A DNA stretch of 43,290 nucleotides from an uncultured Granulosicoccaceae bacterium (GTDB lineage: Bacteria; Pseudomonadota; Gammaproteobacteria; Granulosicoccales; Granulosicoccaceae), in contig CALKXD010000031.1 of NCBI GenBank assembly GCA_938003855.1, forward strand, positions 1-43,290, given 5' to 3'. Positions 16,544 through 25,719 of the stretch are shown here, piece after piece. The position numbers and the translations under genes are program-made. Below the pieces are notes generated by a model. The model did not search any database. It was not told the DNA's origin and saw only the letters and a program-made list of their open reading frames with translations. Position 1 is the first letter of the stretch. Each line of letters opens with the position of its first letter.

Positions 16544-18610
16544 ATGCTACTCAGGTGTAAAATGAAACGGCACGAATTACTTTTCGACCGATGTACCCCG
16601 ACTTTCCGCACAGCGGCGAAACTATCCGCTTTGTTGGCACTACTAATCAGCGGCAATTTACAAGCTCACCCGAATTACTCCTCCGGCCCGCCGGCTGGTA
16701 TTGTCAAAGCACCCACCAATTGTACCGGCTGCCATAGCGGAGGCGTCGAGGATGACAATTCTCTGGTCGTCACTAGTCCGCCCCCTTTACCGGCCGGCAC
16801 CACATCAACCACTTTAAGCGTTGTGGGTGGTACCGCGAATCGAAACACCTGGACTGTGTTCGACAATAAAACGCCGACTAAAAGCAGAACTATAACCGTC
16901 AACGGGCTCAGCACCGGCACAAAACTGTACAGCTACTGTATTCTGGACGCCGCTACCACCACCTTCAAGCGACACAACTGCGGCACCACATCGGTGACCG
17001 TACTGGAGCCGGATAATCGAGACCCGGTCGTCACCGCTGACCCCACCAGCGACTCGATAGAGGTGGGCTCAAGCATCGGGGTAAAGGTAAGCAGTTCAGA
17101 CCCCGACGGGCAGCAGGTGACGGTAACAGCAAAATCCAGCGCACCCGGCGTCGCCACCGTCAGCAGCAACCCCGATAGCTCCGGTCGTTATACGGTGACC
17201 GGCATCGCCGAAGGTCGCACGACGATCACCTTTACCGGCAGAGACAGCAAAGGCGCTATAGATACAGCAACCACTCAGATCACCGTCACAAAGAAGCCAC
17301 CACCGACCGGTGGCAATGGTGCGATTGGGTTTGCCAAAGCAGAGTATCGTGTCAGGGAAGGCGACCTGGTTGAGGTGGGTATGGAGCGTTCCGGCGGCGC
17401 CAGCGGCGAGGTAGTTGTCGATATACAAATTCGCGGCATAACCGCCACCGGTGGATCAGACTTTCAGCGTGCCGAAGGCAACCCGACAGACTTCAACGTC
17501 AGTCGTCGCTGGATAGATGGCGAAGTGCTCGATAGAACCAGCGGTGGTCTGAAGACCGTCAACCTGCAGATACTGCTCGATGGACTGGCAGGTGAAGGCG
17601 TGGAAACGCTGGAACTGGAGATGACCAACATATCGGGCGGCAGCTTTGCCGGCACGACCAAAACAACCCTGTTCATAGAAGATCTGGATACCCCGCAAAG
17701 CGGCGGCACCATAAGTTTCGACAAAGCAGAGTATCGGGTGACCGAGGGTGATCGTGTCGATGTCGGCATGATCCGATCGGCTGGCTCTAGCGGCGAAGTG
17801 GTCGTCGACATACAGATTCGCGGCATCACCGCGACTGGTGGATCAGATTTTCAGCGTGCCGAGGGCAACCCGACAGACTTCAACGTCAGTCGTCGCTGGC
17901 TCGATGGAGAAGTTCTGGATCGAACCACCGGCGGCCTCAAGACCGTTAATATACAAACACTGATCGACAATGCGTCTGCAGAGGGAACCGAGACGCTGGA
18001 ACTGGCCATGACCGATATCAACGGTGCCTCTATAGGACAGCCCTCCATCACCACGATTTATATCAAAGATAGCGATGACGGCGGCAGCGGCAACTCTTGT
18101 GTCTACCCGGGCGGCGATACAACACAATGGGGCTGGGACAGCACGGCGGGTCAGTCCTGCCCACCAACCGGCACCGAACCGCCTCCGGTGACTCCACCGC
18201 AGACCGGCAACTGCGTCTACCCCGGTGGTGATACAACACAATGGGGCTGGGATAACGTGGCGGGGCTATCGTGTCCTCCGGGCGACACGCCACCGACCAC
18301 ACCACCGCAGACAAACAACTGCGTCTACCCGGGTGGTGACACATCGCAGTGGGGCTGGGACAGCACGGCGGGTCTATCGTGTCCTCCGGGCGACACGCCG
18401 CCGACCACACCACCGCAATCTGACAACTGCGCCTATCCCGGTGGTGATACAACACAGTGGGGCTGGGATAGCGTGGCGGGGCAATCCTGCGCACCGGCAG
18501 GGTCAACGACCAATCCGTTTACCCCGACTGACAATTGCGTCTACCCCGCTGGCGACACAACGCAGTGGGGCTGGGACAGCACGGCAGGTCAGTCCTGCGC
18601 ACCACTGTAG
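16544..18610 (+). CDS. Exported multidomain repeat protein: CxxCH, Ig-like, two Calx-beta-like domains, five WGW repeats
   Basis: Secreted protein of about 688 residues. The start at ATG 16544 is favoured by AGGGA eight bases upstream; 16520 and 16562 are alternatives. The signal peptide ends near NLQAHP. A short segment with NCTGCHSGG could hold one covalent heme. A beta-rich Ig/cadherin-like region follows (DPVVTADPTSDSIEVG through ATTQITV). Then come two nearly identical Calx-beta-like domains (about 17326-17690 and 17713-18070). The C-terminus is five tandem copies of a unit containing CVYPGGDTTQWGWDS and a second Cys 20 residues after the first. Similar DGWGWDG-Cys units occur in secreted polysaccharide-active proteins of marine bacteria, so glycan binding or surface adhesion is possible. 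Function is not assigned. Confidence 0.75.
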   Translation: MLLRCKMKRHELLFDRCTPTFRTAAKLSALLALLISGNLQAHPNYSSGPPAGIVKAPTNCTGCHSGGVEDDNSLVVTSPPPLPAGTTSTTLSVVGGTANRNTWTVFDNKTPTKSRTITVNGLSTGTKLYSYCILDAATTTFKRHNCGTTSVTVLEPDNRDPVVTADPTSDSIEVGSSIGVKVSSSDPDGQQVTVTAKSSAPGVATVSSNPDSSGRYTVTGIAEGRTTITFTGRDSKGAIDTATTQITVTKKPPPTGGNGAIGFAKAEYRVREGDLVEVGMERSGGASGEVVVDIQIRGITATGGSDFQRAEGNPTDFNVSRRWIDGEVLDRTSGGLKTVNLQILLDGLAGEGVETLELEMTNISGGSFAGTTKTTLFIEDLDTPQSGGTISFDKAEYRVTEGDRVDVGMIRSAGSSGEVVVDIQIRGITATGGSDFQRAEGNPTDFNVSRRWLDGEVLDRTTGGLKTVNIQTLIDNASAEGTETLELAMTDINGASIGQPSITTIYIKDSDDGGSGNSCVYPGGDTTQWGWDSTAGQSCPPTGTEPPPVTPPQTGNCVYPGGDTTQWGWDNVAGLSCPPGDTPPTTPPQTNNCVYPGGDTSQWGWDSTAGLSCPPGDTPPTTPPQSDNCAYPGGDTTQWGWDSVAGQSCAPAGSTTNPFTPTDNCVYPAGDTTQWGWDSTAGQSCAPL
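17326..18070 (+). repeat. Internal duplication of a Calx-beta-like domain
   Basis: Two copies offset by exactly 387 bases (129 codons) encode GITATGGSDFQRAEGNP and NVSRRW followed by DGEVLDRT in both. Nucleotide identity is very high across the core (about 17451-17520 against 17838-17907), pointing to a recent duplication or gene conversion. Confidence 0.8.
18098..18606 (+). repeat. Five tandem 36-38-codon WGW repeats
   Basis: Repeat units begin at the first Cys codon at 18098, 18212, 18320, 18428 and 18536 (spacings 114, 108, 108 and 108 bases). Each unit has CVYPGGDT, QWGWD and a closing SC, joined by Pro/Thr-rich linkers. The two cysteines per unit suggest one disulfide each. Confidence 0.9.
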
Positions 18611-18639
18611 CGCCGGAGTTGCGCGGCAGGGATGCCGCG

Positions 18640-18675
18640 AAACAGCACCGCCGACGGGTATCGGCGGTGCTGTTT
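18640..18675. terminator. Bidirectional terminator between convergent genes
   Basis: A perfect 15-base-pair stem (18640-18654 with 18661-18675) has a six-base loop and is GC-rich in its core, with A-rich/T-rich ends that give a U-run on both strands. It lies between the repeat-protein gene and the convergent rhamnose isomerase gene, so it should serve both. Confidence 0.85.
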
Positions 18676-18712
18676 TATCACATCATAAATTAATTCAGCC
18701 GCCCGGCGGCCA

Positions 18713-19996
18713 CTAGACTATCCCGCCGCCAGCCCCGGAAATCGCCGGCCGTTCAGAGGCGACCGCTGCACGATACCCTGACTCACGATAAGCGCCTACC
18801 GGGTCTATCGCACCACCGCTTCGCAATCGGGACTGCTGCAGAATCGGATCTACGTTGGTCCGAAACGCCTGCTTAAGCGTCTGCGATGCCATCAGGGCGT
18901 CGTTGTCGGCCTGATACGCAGACAGCGCCTGACGGTCAACCAGCATGGCCTGCAGGTAGGCACGCTGCACTTCCACCGCGCTGGTCATCAGGCTTTCAAT
19001 CGGGTCTGTCACATTGTGGGACTGATCAAGCATATAGGCCGGCCTGAATGCATCACCTTGCTGCCGTTCTATATCAACCAGCTCGTTGAATACCAGAAAC
19101 AATCGATAGGGATCTATTGCTCCGGAGTCGAGATCATCGTCACCGTATTTTGAATCATTAAAGTGAAAACCACCCAGCTTGCCGAACCGCGCCAACCGCG
19201 AAACGATCATCTCTATATTGACATTGGGCGCATGGTGCCCCAGGTCAACCAGGCAACTGGCCTTCGGGCCCAGCTCTTTGGCGATAAGATAATTGCTACC
19301 CCAGTCCTGTACCACAGTCGAGTAAAACGCCGGCTCATACATTTTGTGCTCGGTAAACAACTGCCAGTCATCCGGCAGTGCGGCATACACCTGCGTCATT
19401 GCATCCAGGTAGCGATCAAACTGCTTACCCATATGGGTTTGGCCGGGAAAATTTGAACCATCGCCAACCCACACCGTTAACGCCTGTGAACCGAGCGCCC
19501 GACCAATCTCGATACAACGAATATTATGCGCAACCGCCTGCTCACGCGTTGCCGCATCTGTGTGTGATAAAGAACCAAATTTATAGGAGCGCGGCTGATC
19601 ACTTTGATCCTGAAACGTATTGGAGTTCATCGCATCAAAGCCGAGCCCAAGTTTATCGGCCTGCTCACGCAGTGCGGCCGGATCTGCATCGTCCCAGGGG
19701 ATATGCAGCGAAACAGTGGGCGTCGCCTGCGTCAGTTGCTGAATCACTCCGCAGTCGGCGAGCTTATCAAACACATGGCGCGGCTCTCCCCGGCCGGGGA
19801 AACGTGCAAAGCGGGTACCGCCAGTGCCCACACCCCACGAAGGTATCGCCACACCGAACCGACCGGCACTTGCCGTCAGTGATTCTATATCTATATTGCT
19901 GCGCTGCAACTGCCCGCCAAGCGCGGCATAGTCGGCATCCAGGGCCGCAAGACGTGATCTGTTGTGCTGTTCGATTACATCGGGGTCAATTTGCAT
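18713..19996 (-). CDS. rhaI: L-rhamnose isomerase (RhaI type)
   Basis: Cytoplasmic metal-dependent isomerase of 427 residues converting L-rhamnose to L-rhamnulose. It is of the Pseudomonas/Rhizobium RhaI type, not E. coli RhaA. TIM-barrel metal-site segments are visible: FTEHKMYEPAFYST, CLVDLGHHAPNVNIE, GGFHFNDSKYGDDD and later MLDQSHNVTDP. The N-terminal FGVAIPSWGVGTGGTRFARFP is also typical. The gene starts nine bases after the stop of the bifunctional aldolase gene on the same strand, so the two form an operon running away from the DeoR regulator. Confidence 0.93.
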   Translation of the reverse strand: MQIDPDVIEQHNRSRLAALDADYAALGGQLQRSNIDIESLTASAGRFGVAIPSWGVGTGGTRFARFPGRGEPRHVFDKLADCGVIQQLTQATPTVSLHIPWDDADPAALREQADKLGLGFDAMNSNTFQDQSDQPRSYKFGSLSHTDAATREQAVAHNIRCIEIGRALGSQALTVWVGDGSNFPGQTHMGKQFDRYLDAMTQVYAALPDDWQLFTEHKMYEPAFYSTVVQDWGSNYLIAKELGPKASCLVDLGHHAPNVNIEMIVSRLARFGKLGGFHFNDSKYGDDDLDSGAIDPYRLFLVFNELVDIERQQGDAFRPAYMLDQSHNVTDPIESLMTSAVEVQRAYLQAMLVDRQALSAYQADNDALMASQTLKQAFRTNVDPILQQSRLRSGGAIDPVGAYRESGYRAAVASERPAISGAGGGIV

Positions 19997-20005
19997 GAGC
20001 CATTC

Positions 20006-22108
20006 CTATCGCGTAAATGATTGAACATTACCTGCATCAACATTAAAAATATTACCAGTAGATTTAGCTGAGACATCACTGACCAGAAAGTAGGTGGCTT
20101 CAGCGATATCCTCCGGCAGTACGGCACGCTTCAGCAGTGACCGCTCCAGATAGTGTGCCTGAAGTTCTTCGGTTTCTTTGCCATAAGCCTCTGCACGCTG
20201 CTGCAACCACTCACCGGACCAGATTTTTGAGCCCTGCAACACGGCATCCGGGTTAACCACATTAACGCGTATCCCGCCGCCTGCGCCTTCCAGCGCCAGG
20301 CAGCGTGCCAAGTGCACTTCAGCCGCCTTGGCGGTGCAGTAGGCAGACGCACCGGCGGACGCAGCCAGTGCATTTTTCGAGGCGACAAAGACAACCGCGC
20401 CACCCAACGCCTGCCGCCTGAACAATTTAAACGCTTCCCGCGAGACCAGAAAATAGCCGGTGGAGAGTATATCCATGTTTTTATTCCACAGTTGCAGCGT
20501 GGTCTCCTCGATCGGTGCAGACGAGGCAATTCCGGCATTGGACACCAGTATATCCAAGCCGCCATACTCGCGGGCGGTCGTCGCAAATGCCGCCACCACC
20601 TGCGATTCGTCGGTGACATCCATCACGACTTGTCGCACAACATCACTGCCATAGCGGTCAATCAGTTGCCGGCCGGTGTCCGACAGCAGCGTTTCGTCGA
20701 TGTCTGCAAGGACCACACAGGCACCTTCGGCAAGCAGACGCTCAGCCGTCGCCGAGCCTATGCCGCCGGCCCCGCCGGTCACCAGTGCCACCCGCCCGGC
20801 CAGACTCTTTGGCGCTGGCATGCGCTGAAGCTTGGCTTCCTCTAGAAGCCAGTATTCTATATCGAAGGCTTCCTGCTCCGGCAGACCGCAATAGGTAGAT
20901 ACGGCCGATGACTCACGCATCACATTAATTGCGTTGGTATAGAACTCTGCACTGATCCGTGCCGTGGCCTTATCTTTGGCGAAAGTGATCATGCCCACCC
21001 CCGGCACCAGATACACCACCGGATTAGCGTCACGCATGGCGGGGCTATCAGCGTGCTTGCAACGCTCATAGTAGGCGGCGTAGTCGTCGCGATATTGCTG
21101 AAGTGCTGCAGGCAGTGTTTGTATTGTTGCGGCTGGGTCGTTGCCGGACGGATCAAAGTCTATAATCAGCGGCCGGATTTTAGTCCGCAGAAAATGATCC
21201 GGACAGCTTGTCCCCAGCGCCGCAAGCGCCGGCATGTCCTGAGCGCAGACAAACTCAAGCACTGTGGCACTGTCGTCAAAATGACCGGTCTGGTACTGAC
21301 CACTGCTTATCAGTCCGCGTATCTCCGGCATAAGCTTCTCTGCCACCTGTTGCCGCTGTTCATTGCTCAGCGCGCCATGGTGTGGACCACCAAATGCGGC
21401 ATTGCCCTGTGTTTTCCCTGCAAGCCAGGTGATCCCCTGATTGATAATCTCCAGCGTCACCGCATAACACTCTTCAGCGGTGTCTGCCCAGGTAAACAAA
21501 CCATGGCTACCTAGAATCACGCCTCTGGCGCCGGGGTTTTCTTCGCAGTATTTACCAAGCCACAGACCAAGCTCATAGCCTGGCCGCTTCCACGGCAGCC
21601 AGCCGATGTCCTCGCCGAATATTTCCCGCGTCAGCGCTTCACCGTCAGCGGCCGCGGCAATCGCGATAATCGCATCCGGGTGCATGTGGTCAACGTGAAC
21701 ACGCGGCACATAGGCGTGCAACGGGGTATCGATAGAGGAAGCACGCGGGTTTAAATTAAACGTGCAATGTGGCAGATAGCCGACCATCTCATCTTCGAAC
21801 GCCTCACCACGATACAAGGCTCGTAAACCGTCGAGTTTGCTTTGATACAAAGTGGCAAAACCGTCTAGCTTCATAGTGCCGACATCACCACCCGACCCCT
21901 TCACCCATAGCACCTGAACGTCTTCACCACTGAGCGGATCCGGCGTCGTTACCTTGGCTGACGTGTTGCCGCCACCATAGTTGGTAATGCGTTTGTCACT
22001 ACCCAGTAGATTTGAGCGGTACAGCAATCGTCCGGGTTCATCAAGCGTCGCAGCATAGTCCTTGTCCCACAAATTCTGCAGCAACGCGCTGCTCTGACGG
22101 GTGCTCAT
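20006..22108 (-). CDS. rhaD: Bifunctional L-rhamnulose-1-phosphate aldolase / short-chain dehydrogenase
   Basis: Fusion enzyme of 700 residues. The N-terminal class II aldolase domain (about 1-400) has YGGGNTSAK, the zinc-binding HVDHMHPDA and ILGSHGLFTW, and should split L-rhamnulose-1-phosphate into dihydroxyacetone phosphate and L-lactaldehyde. The C-terminal SDR domain (from about residue 440) has TGGAGGIGSA for NAD binding, NAGIAS, and Tyr-x3-Lys in SAYCTAKAAE, and is thought to oxidise lactaldehyde. The ATG at 22108 is chosen because AGGA lies nine bases upstream; the in-frame ATG at 22117 abuts that site with no spacing. This fusion is common in proteobacterial rhamnose clusters. It is transcribed divergently from the DeoR regulator. 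Confidence 0.92.
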   Translation of the reverse strand: MSTRQSSALLQNLWDKDYAATLDEPGRLLYRSNLLGSDKRITNYGGGNTSAKVTTPDPLSGEDVQVLWVKGSGGDVGTMKLDGFATLYQSKLDGLRALYRGEAFEDEMVGYLPHCTFNLNPRASSIDTPLHAYVPRVHVDHMHPDAIIAIAAAADGEALTREIFGEDIGWLPWKRPGYELGLWLGKYCEENPGARGVILGSHGLFTWADTAEECYAVTLEIINQGITWLAGKTQGNAAFGGPHHGALSNEQRQQVAEKLMPEIRGLISSGQYQTGHFDDSATVLEFVCAQDMPALAALGTSCPDHFLRTKIRPLIIDFDPSGNDPAATIQTLPAALQQYRDDYAAYYERCKHADSPAMRDANPVVYLVPGVGMITFAKDKATARISAEFYTNAINVMRESSAVSTYCGLPEQEAFDIEYWLLEEAKLQRMPAPKSLAGRVALVTGGAGGIGSATAERLLAEGACVVLADIDETLLSDTGRQLIDRYGSDVVRQVVMDVTDESQVVAAFATTAREYGGLDILVSNAGIASSAPIEETTLQLWNKNMDILSTGYFLVSREAFKLFRRQALGGAVVFVASKNALAASAGASAYCTAKAAEVHLARCLALEGAGGGIRVNVVNPDAVLQGSKIWSGEWLQQRAEAYGKETEELQAHYLERSLLKRAVLPEDIAEATYFLVSDVSAKSTGNIFNVDAGNVQSFTR

Positions 22109-22157
22109 GAGTGCCATTCCTGAAGATTCGATTGCGACAGAATTGCGCTATTTTCAA

Positions 22158-22170
22158 GCATTGTCAATCA
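22158..22170. promoter_or_regulatory. Candidate DeoR-family operator, copy 1
   Basis: GCATTGTCAATCA matches the complement of the second site (22215-22227) at 11 of 13 positions, centred about 57 bases from it in the gap between the divergent rhaD and regulator genes. It lies about 50 bases upstream of the rhaD start. Confidence 0.45.
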
Positions 22171-22214
22171 TTTTCAGTGACATGGAAATTATTTTGATCG
22201 GTAATGATTGTTTG

Positions 22215-22227
22215 TGATTGACAATCA
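22215..22227. promoter_or_regulatory. Candidate DeoR-family operator, copy 2
   Basis: TGATTGACAATCA is a 13-base palindrome around a central A, about 55 bases before the regulator start. Another TGATTG at 22205-22210 adds a direct half-site. Paired operators in a divergent promoter region suit a DeoR-type repressor able to loop DNA. Confidence 0.5.
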
Positions 22228-22281
22228 ACCGCTGCAGCGTATTATCCGAAGAACACGCATCGATGGAAATACGGGGGCATC

Positions 22282-23076
22282 GTGCACGAACTCGAAAGAC
22301 AAAAAATTATTCTGTCAGCGGTTGAGGAAAAACCCGTTGCCACTGTGGCCGAACTGGTCGCCCTGACAGACTCCTCCGAAGCCACTATCCGGCGTGATAT
22401 CGCCTCTTTGCATGTCGCCAACAAGCTCAGGCGTGTACGCGGTGGTGCCGAGGCACTGCTGCCTCCCACGCACAGCTCACTGGCGGGTCGTCCGTTCAGT
22501 GTGAATCAGGCAATGCACGTTATAGAAAAACGCGCAATTGCTCGCGAGGCTGTTGCACTTTGCAATGACGGCGACGATGTAATTATAAATGGCGGCACCA
22601 GTACTTATCAGATGGTGCATCTGCTGACCAACAAGCGCCTGCAGATTTTTACTAACTCGTTTCCGATAGCCGAGCACTTGTTAAAGCACTCAAAAAACCA
22701 GCTCACCTTACCGGGTGGCACTATCTACAGGGAGCAGAACATCATCCTGAGCCCGTTCGAGAATGACCTCACCAAAAATTTCTGTGCTTCGCGCATGTTT
22801 ATGGGGGCACACAGTATCGGTCGTCTGGGCCTGATGGAGTCAGACCCGCTGGTTATTCAAAGCGAGCAAAAATTATTAGGGCAATCCGACGAACTGGTTG
22901 TCCTTGCCGACGCTTCAAAATTCAAGCGTCGCTCCTCACTGCTGATCTGCTCTCTGGAGCGTATCGACATTCTTATTACCGACGAACGCATCGACGATGC
23001 ATCCGTGAATATGCTTGAGGCCGCAGAGGTGAAAGTGATCATCGCTGAACTCAAATCTGCTGAAAAAACCGGATAA
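22282..23076 (+). CDS. rhaR: DeoR-family transcriptional regulator of rhamnose catabolism
   Basis: Regulator of 264 residues starting at GTG 22282 (GGGGG six bases upstream). The N-terminal DeoR HTH is plain: VATVAELVALTDSSEATIRRDIASL followed by the wing LRRVRGGAE. The C-terminal sensor domain has the phosphosugar-binding DeoR segments INGGTSTYQMVHLL, LPGGTIYREQNIIL and VLADASKFKRRSS. In Rhizobium leguminosarum a DeoR protein, RhaR, represses the rhamnose operon. The location between rhaI-rhaD and the transporter operon fits. The effector is probably a rhamnose intermediate; that is inference from the family. Confidence 0.85.
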   Translation: MHELERQKIILSAVEEKPVATVAELVALTDSSEATIRRDIASLHVANKLRRVRGGAEALLPPTHSSLAGRPFSVNQAMHVIEKRAIAREAVALCNDGDDVIINGGTSTYQMVHLLTNKRLQIFTNSFPIAEHLLKHSKNQLTLPGGTIYREQNIILSPFENDLTKNFCASRMFMGAHSIGRLGLMESDPLVIQSEQKLLGQSDELVVLADASKFKRRSSLLICSLERIDILITDERIDDASVNMLEAAEVKVIIAELKSAEKTG

Positions 23077-23136
23077 ACCAGACGGGATAGACGGCTTTAT
23101 CAGCAACACCACCACTATCAGAGGAATACTAAAGCA

Positions 23137-24129
23137 ATGAAAAAAACCACCAAACTGTTATCAGCAGCACTGCTGGCAAGTACCATGGCATGGTCGTCCG
23201 CACACGCTGAAGATATGCGAATAGCGCTTGTTGTCAAAGCGCTGGGGATCGGCTTTTTTGAAGCGGCAGCAAAAGGCGCCGAGGAAGCCGCCGCTGAACT
23301 GGGCGGTGTTGAGATTATCTATACCGGCCCTACCGACACCACCGCAGAAGGTCAGATCGAGGTAATCAATGCCCTGATTGCACAGAAGGTAGATGCTATT
23401 GCTATCTCCGCAAACGATCAGGATGCACTGGTTCCGTCGCTTAAAAAAGCGATGAGCCGCGGCATCACCGTTATCTCCTGGGACTCCGGCGTCGCACCTG
23501 AAGGAAGACAGATGCACCTGAATCCATCTTCTAACTCGCTTATCGGCAACATGATAGTAAAAATGGCAGCCGACCACCTGCCGGACGGCGGCGATGTAGC
23601 TGTACTGTCGGCGTCTGCAACGGCAACCAACCAGAACATCTGGATCGAAGAAATGAACAAAGTCGTTGGCGACTACCCCGGCATCAACGTGGTGGCGACG
23701 GTCTACGGCGACGACCTGTCAGATAAAAGCTACCGTGAGGCGCAAGGCCTTATGTCTTCACACGGAGACTTAAAGGCGATCATCGCACCTACGTCGGTTG
23801 GTATTGTCGCCGCAGCGCAAGCGGTATCCGATGCCGGTAAAGCCGGTGAGATTCTGGTAACCGGCCTTGGACTTCCCTCAGAGATGGCAGCGCATGTCGA
23901 TTCAGGGGCGTCAAAATCCTTTGCGATATGGAACCCGATTGACCTCGGCTACGCTGCCACCATGATCTCCTACAACCTGGCCAAAGGTGAAACCAAGGCT
24001 ACCGCCGGTGGCGAGATCGGTATGGGTCGTCTGGGGGCAGTAACTCTGAGTGATTCACTGGACGGCGCTATGTCTGATCCATTTGTTTACGATGCATCCA
24101 ACATCAACGACTTCAAAGATATTTTCTAG
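23137..24129 (+). CDS. rhaS: Rhamnose ABC transporter substrate-binding protein
   Basis: Periplasmic sugar-binding protein of 330 residues with an AGAGGA ribosome site. The signal peptide (MKKTTKLLSAALLASTMAWS) is cleaved near AHAED. The type I periplasmic-binding fold is evident: IALVVKALGIGFFEAAAKGA, the hinge segment DAIAISANDQDALVPSL, WDSGVAPEGRQMHLNPSS, and IIAPTSVGIVAAAQAV. Sequence and gene order match RhaS of Rhizobium-type rhamnose importers. It lies 60 bases after the regulator on the same strand. Confidence 0.88.
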   Translation: MKKTTKLLSAALLASTMAWSSAHAEDMRIALVVKALGIGFFEAAAKGAEEAAAELGGVEIIYTGPTDTTAEGQIEVINALIAQKVDAIAISANDQDALVPSLKKAMSRGITVISWDSGVAPEGRQMHLNPSSNSLIGNMIVKMAADHLPDGGDVAVLSASATATNQNIWIEEMNKVVGDYPGINVVATVYGDDLSDKSYREAQGLMSSHGDLKAIIAPTSVGIVAAAQAVSDAGKAGEILVTGLGLPSEMAAHVDSGASKSFAIWNPIDLGYAATMISYNLAKGETKATAGGEIGMGRLGAVTLSDSLDGAMSDPFVYDASNINDFKDIF

Positions 24130-24141
24130 GCTCTGCTTGAA

Positions 24142-24166
24142 AGCGCCAGTCCTGTCGGCTGGCGCT
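24142..24166 (+). other. Hairpin after the rhamnose-binding-protein gene
   Basis: An eight-base-pair stem (24142-24149 with 24159-24166) with a nine-base loop is followed by CTATTTTCCC. It sits in the 69-base gap before the ATPase gene. It is strong enough to attenuate transcription partly or protect the upstream message. Confidence 0.6.
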
Positions 24167-24198
24167 CTATTTTCCCGATCAACCTGGAGCGCACTGCC

Positions 24199-25719
24199 TT
24201 GCCAGCACCTACCGATCCCCGGCCGGTTTTATCCCTTGACCACATAAGCAAAAATTTTCCCGGTGTTCGTGCGCTGTCTTCGGTATCTCTTGATCTGTAT
24301 GCCGGCGAGGTAACGGCACTGGTTGGAGAAAACGGCGCCGGAAAATCAACTGTCGTTAAAATACTCACGGGTATTTATCAGCCAGACGCCGGTAACATAC
24401 AGATAGACGGCAATCGGCTGGCTCTGACAACACCTATAGATGCCGCTCACTCGGGCATCACGGCGATCCACCAGGAAACCGTACTCTTTGACGATCTGTC
24501 CATCGCCGAAAATATATTTATAGGCCATGCACCACGTACACGATTTGGCTTAATTGACTGGAAAACCATGAACCACAATGCGGCCATATTACTTGACCGC
24601 ATCGGGGCAACCGTACAACCCACCACCCTGCTGCGGGATCTCGGCATCGCCAACAAGCATCTCGTCGCCATTGCGCGGGCGCTGTCAATCGATGCACGCG
24701 TGGTTATCATGGATGAACCCACCGCAGCGTTATCACACAAGGAAATAGAAGAATTATACTCTCTGGTCGAGCAACTGAAGGCTGAGGGCAAAGCGATATT
24801 GTTTATCAGCCACAAGTTTGATGAAATTTTCCGCATTGCCGATCGCTACACGGTGTTCCGCGACGGTGAACGGGTCGGTAACGGCCTGATCAATCAGACA
24901 GACACGGCGGAGTTGGTGACACTAATGGTGGGTCGTTCCGTCGACAGCGTGTTTCCACCGCGCACCAATACTCTCGGTGATAGCATTCTACAAGTGGATG
25001 GCTACTCTCATCCGACTGAGTTCGCAGACATCAGTTTCACGCTTAATCGTGGTGAAATTCTGGGTTTTTACGGCCTGGTGGGCGCAGGACGCAGCGAATT
25101 TATGCAGTCTCTGTTTGGCATTACCCGCCCGGGTTCAGGCCGGCTTATCATCAACGGAGAAACCGTCACCCATAACAGCCCCGCTGATGCAATTGCCCAT
25201 GGACTGGTCTATGTGCCGGAGGACCGCGGCAAGCAAGGCACCATTACAGCACTGCCCATTGTCGATAATGTCGCCCTGCCATCACTGCACGAAACATCAC
25301 ATAAAGGTTTCGTGCGTATGGCACGCGAATACGCTCTGGCCCGCCAGTACACACAGCGGCTGGAACTGAAAGCCGCGGCGCTGGATCAGGCAGTCGGTGA
25401 ATTATCCGGCGGAAATCAACAGAAGGTGGTCATCGCCAAGTGGCTGGCGACGCAACCCGCGGTGATTATTCTGGACGAACCCACCAAAGGCATCGACATC
25501 GGCTCGAAAGCAGCGGTGCATGCTTTTATGCGTGAACTCGCCGCACAGGGCCTGGCTGTGATGATGGTCTCTTCCGAGATACCGGAAATAATAGGTATGT
25601 CTGACCGCATTATCGTCATGCGGGAGGGACGCTGCGTCGGCGAGTTTGACCGCACGCAGGCCAGCCCCGAGCTACTGGTGCGGGTAGCTGCCGGTATTAC
25701 CGAGGCCACTGCCGCATGA
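24199..25719 (+). CDS. rhaT: Rhamnose ABC transporter ATP-binding protein
   Basis: Double-domain sugar-import ATPase of 506 residues. TTG 24199 is the start: GGAG lies nine bases upstream and the frame begins just before the first conserved strand (LSLDHISKNFPGVRAL). The first domain has Walker A GENGAGKST, Q-loop AIHQETVLF, and Walker B VVIMDEPTAAL. The second has the variant GLVGAGRSE, VPEDRGKQG, the signature LSGGNQQKV and Walker B VIILDEPTKGIDIG. It belongs to the CUT2 (ribose/RbsA) class. The stop overlaps the start of the first permease. Confidence 0.88.
   Translation: MPAPTDPRPVLSLDHISKNFPGVRALSSVSLDLYAGEVTALVGENGAGKSTVVKILTGIYQPDAGNIQIDGNRLALTTPIDAAHSGITAIHQETVLFDDLSIAENIFIGHAPRTRFGLIDWKTMNHNAAILLDRIGATVQPTTLLRDLGIANKHLVAIARALSIDARVVIMDEPTAALSHKEIEELYSLVEQLKAEGKAILFISHKFDEIFRIADRYTVFRDGERVGNGLINQTDTAELVTLMVGRSVDSVFPPRTNTLGDSILQVDGYSHPTEFADISFTLNRGEILGFYGLVGAGRSEFMQSLFGITRPGSGRLIINGETVTHNSPADAIAHGLVYVPEDRGKQGTITALPIVDNVALPSLHETSHKGFVRMAREYALARQYTQRLELKAAALDQAVGELSGGNQQKVVIAKWLATQPAVIILDEPTKGIDIGSKAAVHAFMRELAAQGLAVMMVSSEIPEIIGMSDRIIVMREGRCVGEFDRTQASPELLVRVAAGITEATAA

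Noticed and set aside
19378-19998. 206-codon plus-strand open frame opposite rhaI
   Set aside because: It is an arginine/proline-rich antisense shadow of a clearly identified isomerase gene.
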